64,000 nt of DNA from Brachypterus glaber. Its lineage: Eukaryota; Arthropoda; Insecta; Coleoptera; Kateretidae. Shown piece after piece: positions 62,129-64,000 of the stretch (positions are counted from its first letter, which is position 1; each line of letters begins with the position of its first letter). A model generated the notes under the pieces. That model was not told the origin of the DNA and ran no database searches. It saw nothing but the letters and a program-made list of their open reading frames with translations. The position numbers and the translations under genes are program-made. Location of the stretch: the NCBI GenBank assembly GCA_958510825.1, contig OY294044.1, forward strand, positions 67,746,357-67,810,356, in the 5' to 3' direction.

Positions 62129-63148
62129 CAGCCTGTTCCAAACCCTCTGGAAAATATGAAAAAAATGTCGAAAAAAATCCATCTTCGTTCAATTAAAAAA
62201 ATAAGAACGCTTTAAGTGGACCAATACTGTTGCTGATGTTAAATTACCTTTAAACGTTGAATTTGTAGCAAATGAAAGCAAATTTAATTATTGCAGGTAC
62301 ATATTCTATAGATTGACATGGTGATTAATGTGACATAAATATTTATTAATGTCAAAAAACCACCGCCGGATGGAGTGACCCTATAAAAATACAATAATTG
62401 ATAGCCTTTGTCTGTTTTGTCAAAATATAATATCCTAAAACATTTTAAGAAATTTAAGTGAATCTGCGCATAAAGTAATAATTAAGTTTTTGGATTTTAA
62501 TCAAATTAAATTGTAAACATATTGTAATTTATAATGTGCTGGCTAATTGCTTTATAGTATAGACAGGGACAAAAGTTCTACCCAAAAAGGATAGAAGACA
62601 TACATACACTCCCACTTTCACCCAACCAAACAAATTCTGTATTTGTTCTTTGTTAAACAAATACAATATTTACTTGGCCGGGCGAAAAGTGTAACTATAT
62701 TATTTTTATTAAAGAAATTACTGGCGCCATCTAAATTTTAGTAGAATTATCTTATTCTACAGATTCACATTAGCTATGTTCGTTCGTGCCGCTCAGTGCT
62801 ATACTTTCCGGCCAACCAAATAAATACTGTATTTGTTGTATGAAAAACAAATAGAGTATTTATTTGGTTGGCTGGAAAGTGTAGCACAAATGAGATAGAG
62901 ATAGGGTAGACGTCTTTTGTTTCATAATTCTAGTTGTAAAGAGCTCCATTAAAATGCAACCATAGTTACTAATAAGTAGGGAAAACTATTTTGTAGGTAA
63001 TTTAACATCAGCAACAGGATTGGTCAGATTAAATAGCTTCCTTTTTAATTAGTATTGAAGATGGATTTTTTTTGAATTTTTTTTCATATTTTCCAGAGGG
63101 TTTTTAATATAACTTCAAATTTCTGTACGCGAGTTCTGGAACAGGCTG
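62129..63148. mobile_element. TA-flanked CAGCCTGTTCC foldback element with nested repeat
   Basis: Ends CAGCCTGTTCCAAACC and CTGGAACAGGCTG are flanked by TA (62127-62128, 63149-63150). The arms hold CCCTCTGGAAAATATGAAAA and its complement, AAAATCCATCTTC and its complement, and TGTTGCTGATGTTAAATTAC with its complement at about 62993-63015. The 62570-62952 repeat lies between the arms. Non-coding. Confidence 0.75.
62570..62952 (-). repeat. ~380-bp dispersed repeat, copy 2 (inverted)
   Basis: Reverse-complement match of 4484-4830, including CTTTTGTCCCTGTCTA, GATGGCGCCAGTAATTTC and TAGACGTCTTTTGTTTCATA (here on the plus strand). Slightly longer than copy 1 because of an extra ACAAATAGAGTATTTATTTG segment. 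The two copies are 58 kb apart. Confidence 0.8.
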
Positions 63149-63369
63149 TATTTACTCAATGAAAAAATATTAAACATAAATTGGGGAAGTGTCAATTCGC
63201 GTTTTTTCTGCATAGTAATAGTATATGACTTTTTCGGTTCAATAAATGTTAAATATCTTGTGGTTTACGTCATATAGTTTATTGCAATGAAAAAAGTCAT
63301 AGATGCCCCTTCGTAAAATTGACGACGGAATAAAAACATTGATTATTTTTTTATATATTTTTTTAGCTT

Positions 63370-63499
63370 CCCTACTGAAAATGACGGGTCTGCGCGGGTA
63401 TAAATGTTGCATAGACCGGACTTGAGTGGGTGAATTTCATCCGCTCAAGTGCGGTTTATGCACCATTTATACCCGCCCGACCCGTCATTTTCAGCAGGG
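63370..63499. mobile_element. 130-bp hairpin MITE, 7-bp flanks
   Basis: CCCTACTGAAAATGACGGGT and GCGGGTATAAATGTTGCATA on the left pair with CCGACCCGTCATTTTCAGCA and ATGCACCATTTATACCCGCC on the right. TTAGCTT (63363-63369) and TTAGTTT (63500-63506) flank it, a likely target duplication with one change. Non-coding. Confidence 0.8.
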
Positions 63500-63656
63500 T
63501 TAGTTTAAGCAAGATTGAGCGACAATAATAGTCTGGACGACTAGCTGAAGTTAAAGTTTGATATTCATGTGTTAATCTATTTTGTTAAACTCTAAAATCT
63601 ACATTTAAAAATATATTTATTTCGAATAAAAAAAATAAATCTAATTAAATATAGAG

Positions 63657-63798
63657 TTATAATTTTTCAAGTGCTTCTTTTAAATCAGCAATAATATCTT
63701 CTATATCTTCGAGACCAATTGACATTCTTACCAGGTTTTCTGTCACATTTATCTGATTTTTGAGATTTTCAGGAAGAAACACGTGCGATGTGAGAGTT
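63657..63798 (-). CDS. Terminal exon of a cystathionine gamma-lyase-like gene (partial)
   Basis: On the minus strand the acceptor TTTTCCAAG is followed by 46 codons and TAA (63659-63657). The peptide contains TLTSHVFLPENLKNQ, then ENLVRMSIGLEDIEDIIADL and KEALEKL. The pattern NLVR.S[IV]GLED..D[IL]..DL..AL is the C-terminal signature of the Cys/Met-metabolism PLP enzymes: cystathionine gamma-lyase, cystathionine gamma-synthase and relatives. In animals this points to cystathionine gamma-lyase, which makes cysteine from cystathionine in the cytosol. The rest of the gene lies beyond the window end. Confidence is high for the family and moderate for the exact enzyme. Confidence 0.85.
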
Positions 63799-63853
63799 CT
63801 TGGAAAAGAAAAACAATAATTAGAAAAAGTTCAGTATAAAAAAATAAATATAA

Positions 63854-64000
63854 TACACCGGGTGTTTTTTTTTAACCTGAACCTTTTAAATCTCGAATAC
63901 CATACATTTTAGAAAAAAATGTCCCACAAAACTTGTTTATTTTAATGGGGAAACAAAATGGCGTATTTATTTTTTACGGTTATTTACGTTTTCAAGGTAA
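63854..64000. mobile_element. Start of a CCGGGTGTTTTTTT-type element
   Basis: TACACCGGGTGTTTTTTTTT followed by CCTGAACC and, at about 63954, ACAAAATGGCGTATTTATTT. The AAAATGGCGTAT word and CCGGGTG end link it to the elements at 14809 and 17612. It runs off the window. Confidence 0.5.

Overview
The window is animal nuclear DNA, most likely from an insect. It is very AT-rich, its genes are split by GT-AG introns, it has AATAAA poly(A) signals, LINEs and a tRNA-headed SINE family, and dozens of hairpin-type DNA elements. A large-genome beetle or similar insect would fit, but nothing here fixes the species. There are no prokaryotic operons, no CRISPR array and no free-standing tRNA or rRNA gene.

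Layout. 1-4.9 kb is nested repeats. 4920-5344 (+) is the last coding exon of an SH3-domain gene, followed by a decayed tandem copy of that exon and a broken LINE (5.75-8.39 kb). 8.4-18.4 kb is intergenic repeat sequence. 18460-31262 (+) is a complete eight-exon FLVCR-family (SLC49) transporter gene, 448 aa. It converges on a four-exon gene on the minus strand (32078-39786) for a 229-aa coiled-coil protein. That gene starts about 0.2 kb from, and divergent to, a complete ten-exon MYSM1 gene (40000-60905, +, 823 aa: SANT, SWIRM and MPN+/JAMM domains with intact zinc ligands). The last coding exon of a cystathionine gamma-lyase-like gene lies at 63657-63798 (-).

All splice junctions given for the three complete genes keep frame by hand count (1347, 690 and 2472 coding nt, each a multiple of three), and their proteins are continuous. 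The introns of all three are packed with inverted repeats from about 0.1 to 2.2 kb, many nested. Where two related copies lie in the window, one often shows the empty target site of an insertion in the other, which gives clean target-site duplications.

The most unusual theme is a set of foldback elements whose arms hold degenerate arrays of short, often palindromic units (CGCGGTAATG, GGAACTCCGGA, GGATATCCA, AACGTTA, GGTTTAAACC). Three are flanked by 8-bp (or near 8-bp) duplications. They look like several non-autonomous transposon families with similar architecture, and they are the best candidate here for something undescribed. Coordinates and alignments were made by eye, and family assignments beyond the conserved genes are inferences.
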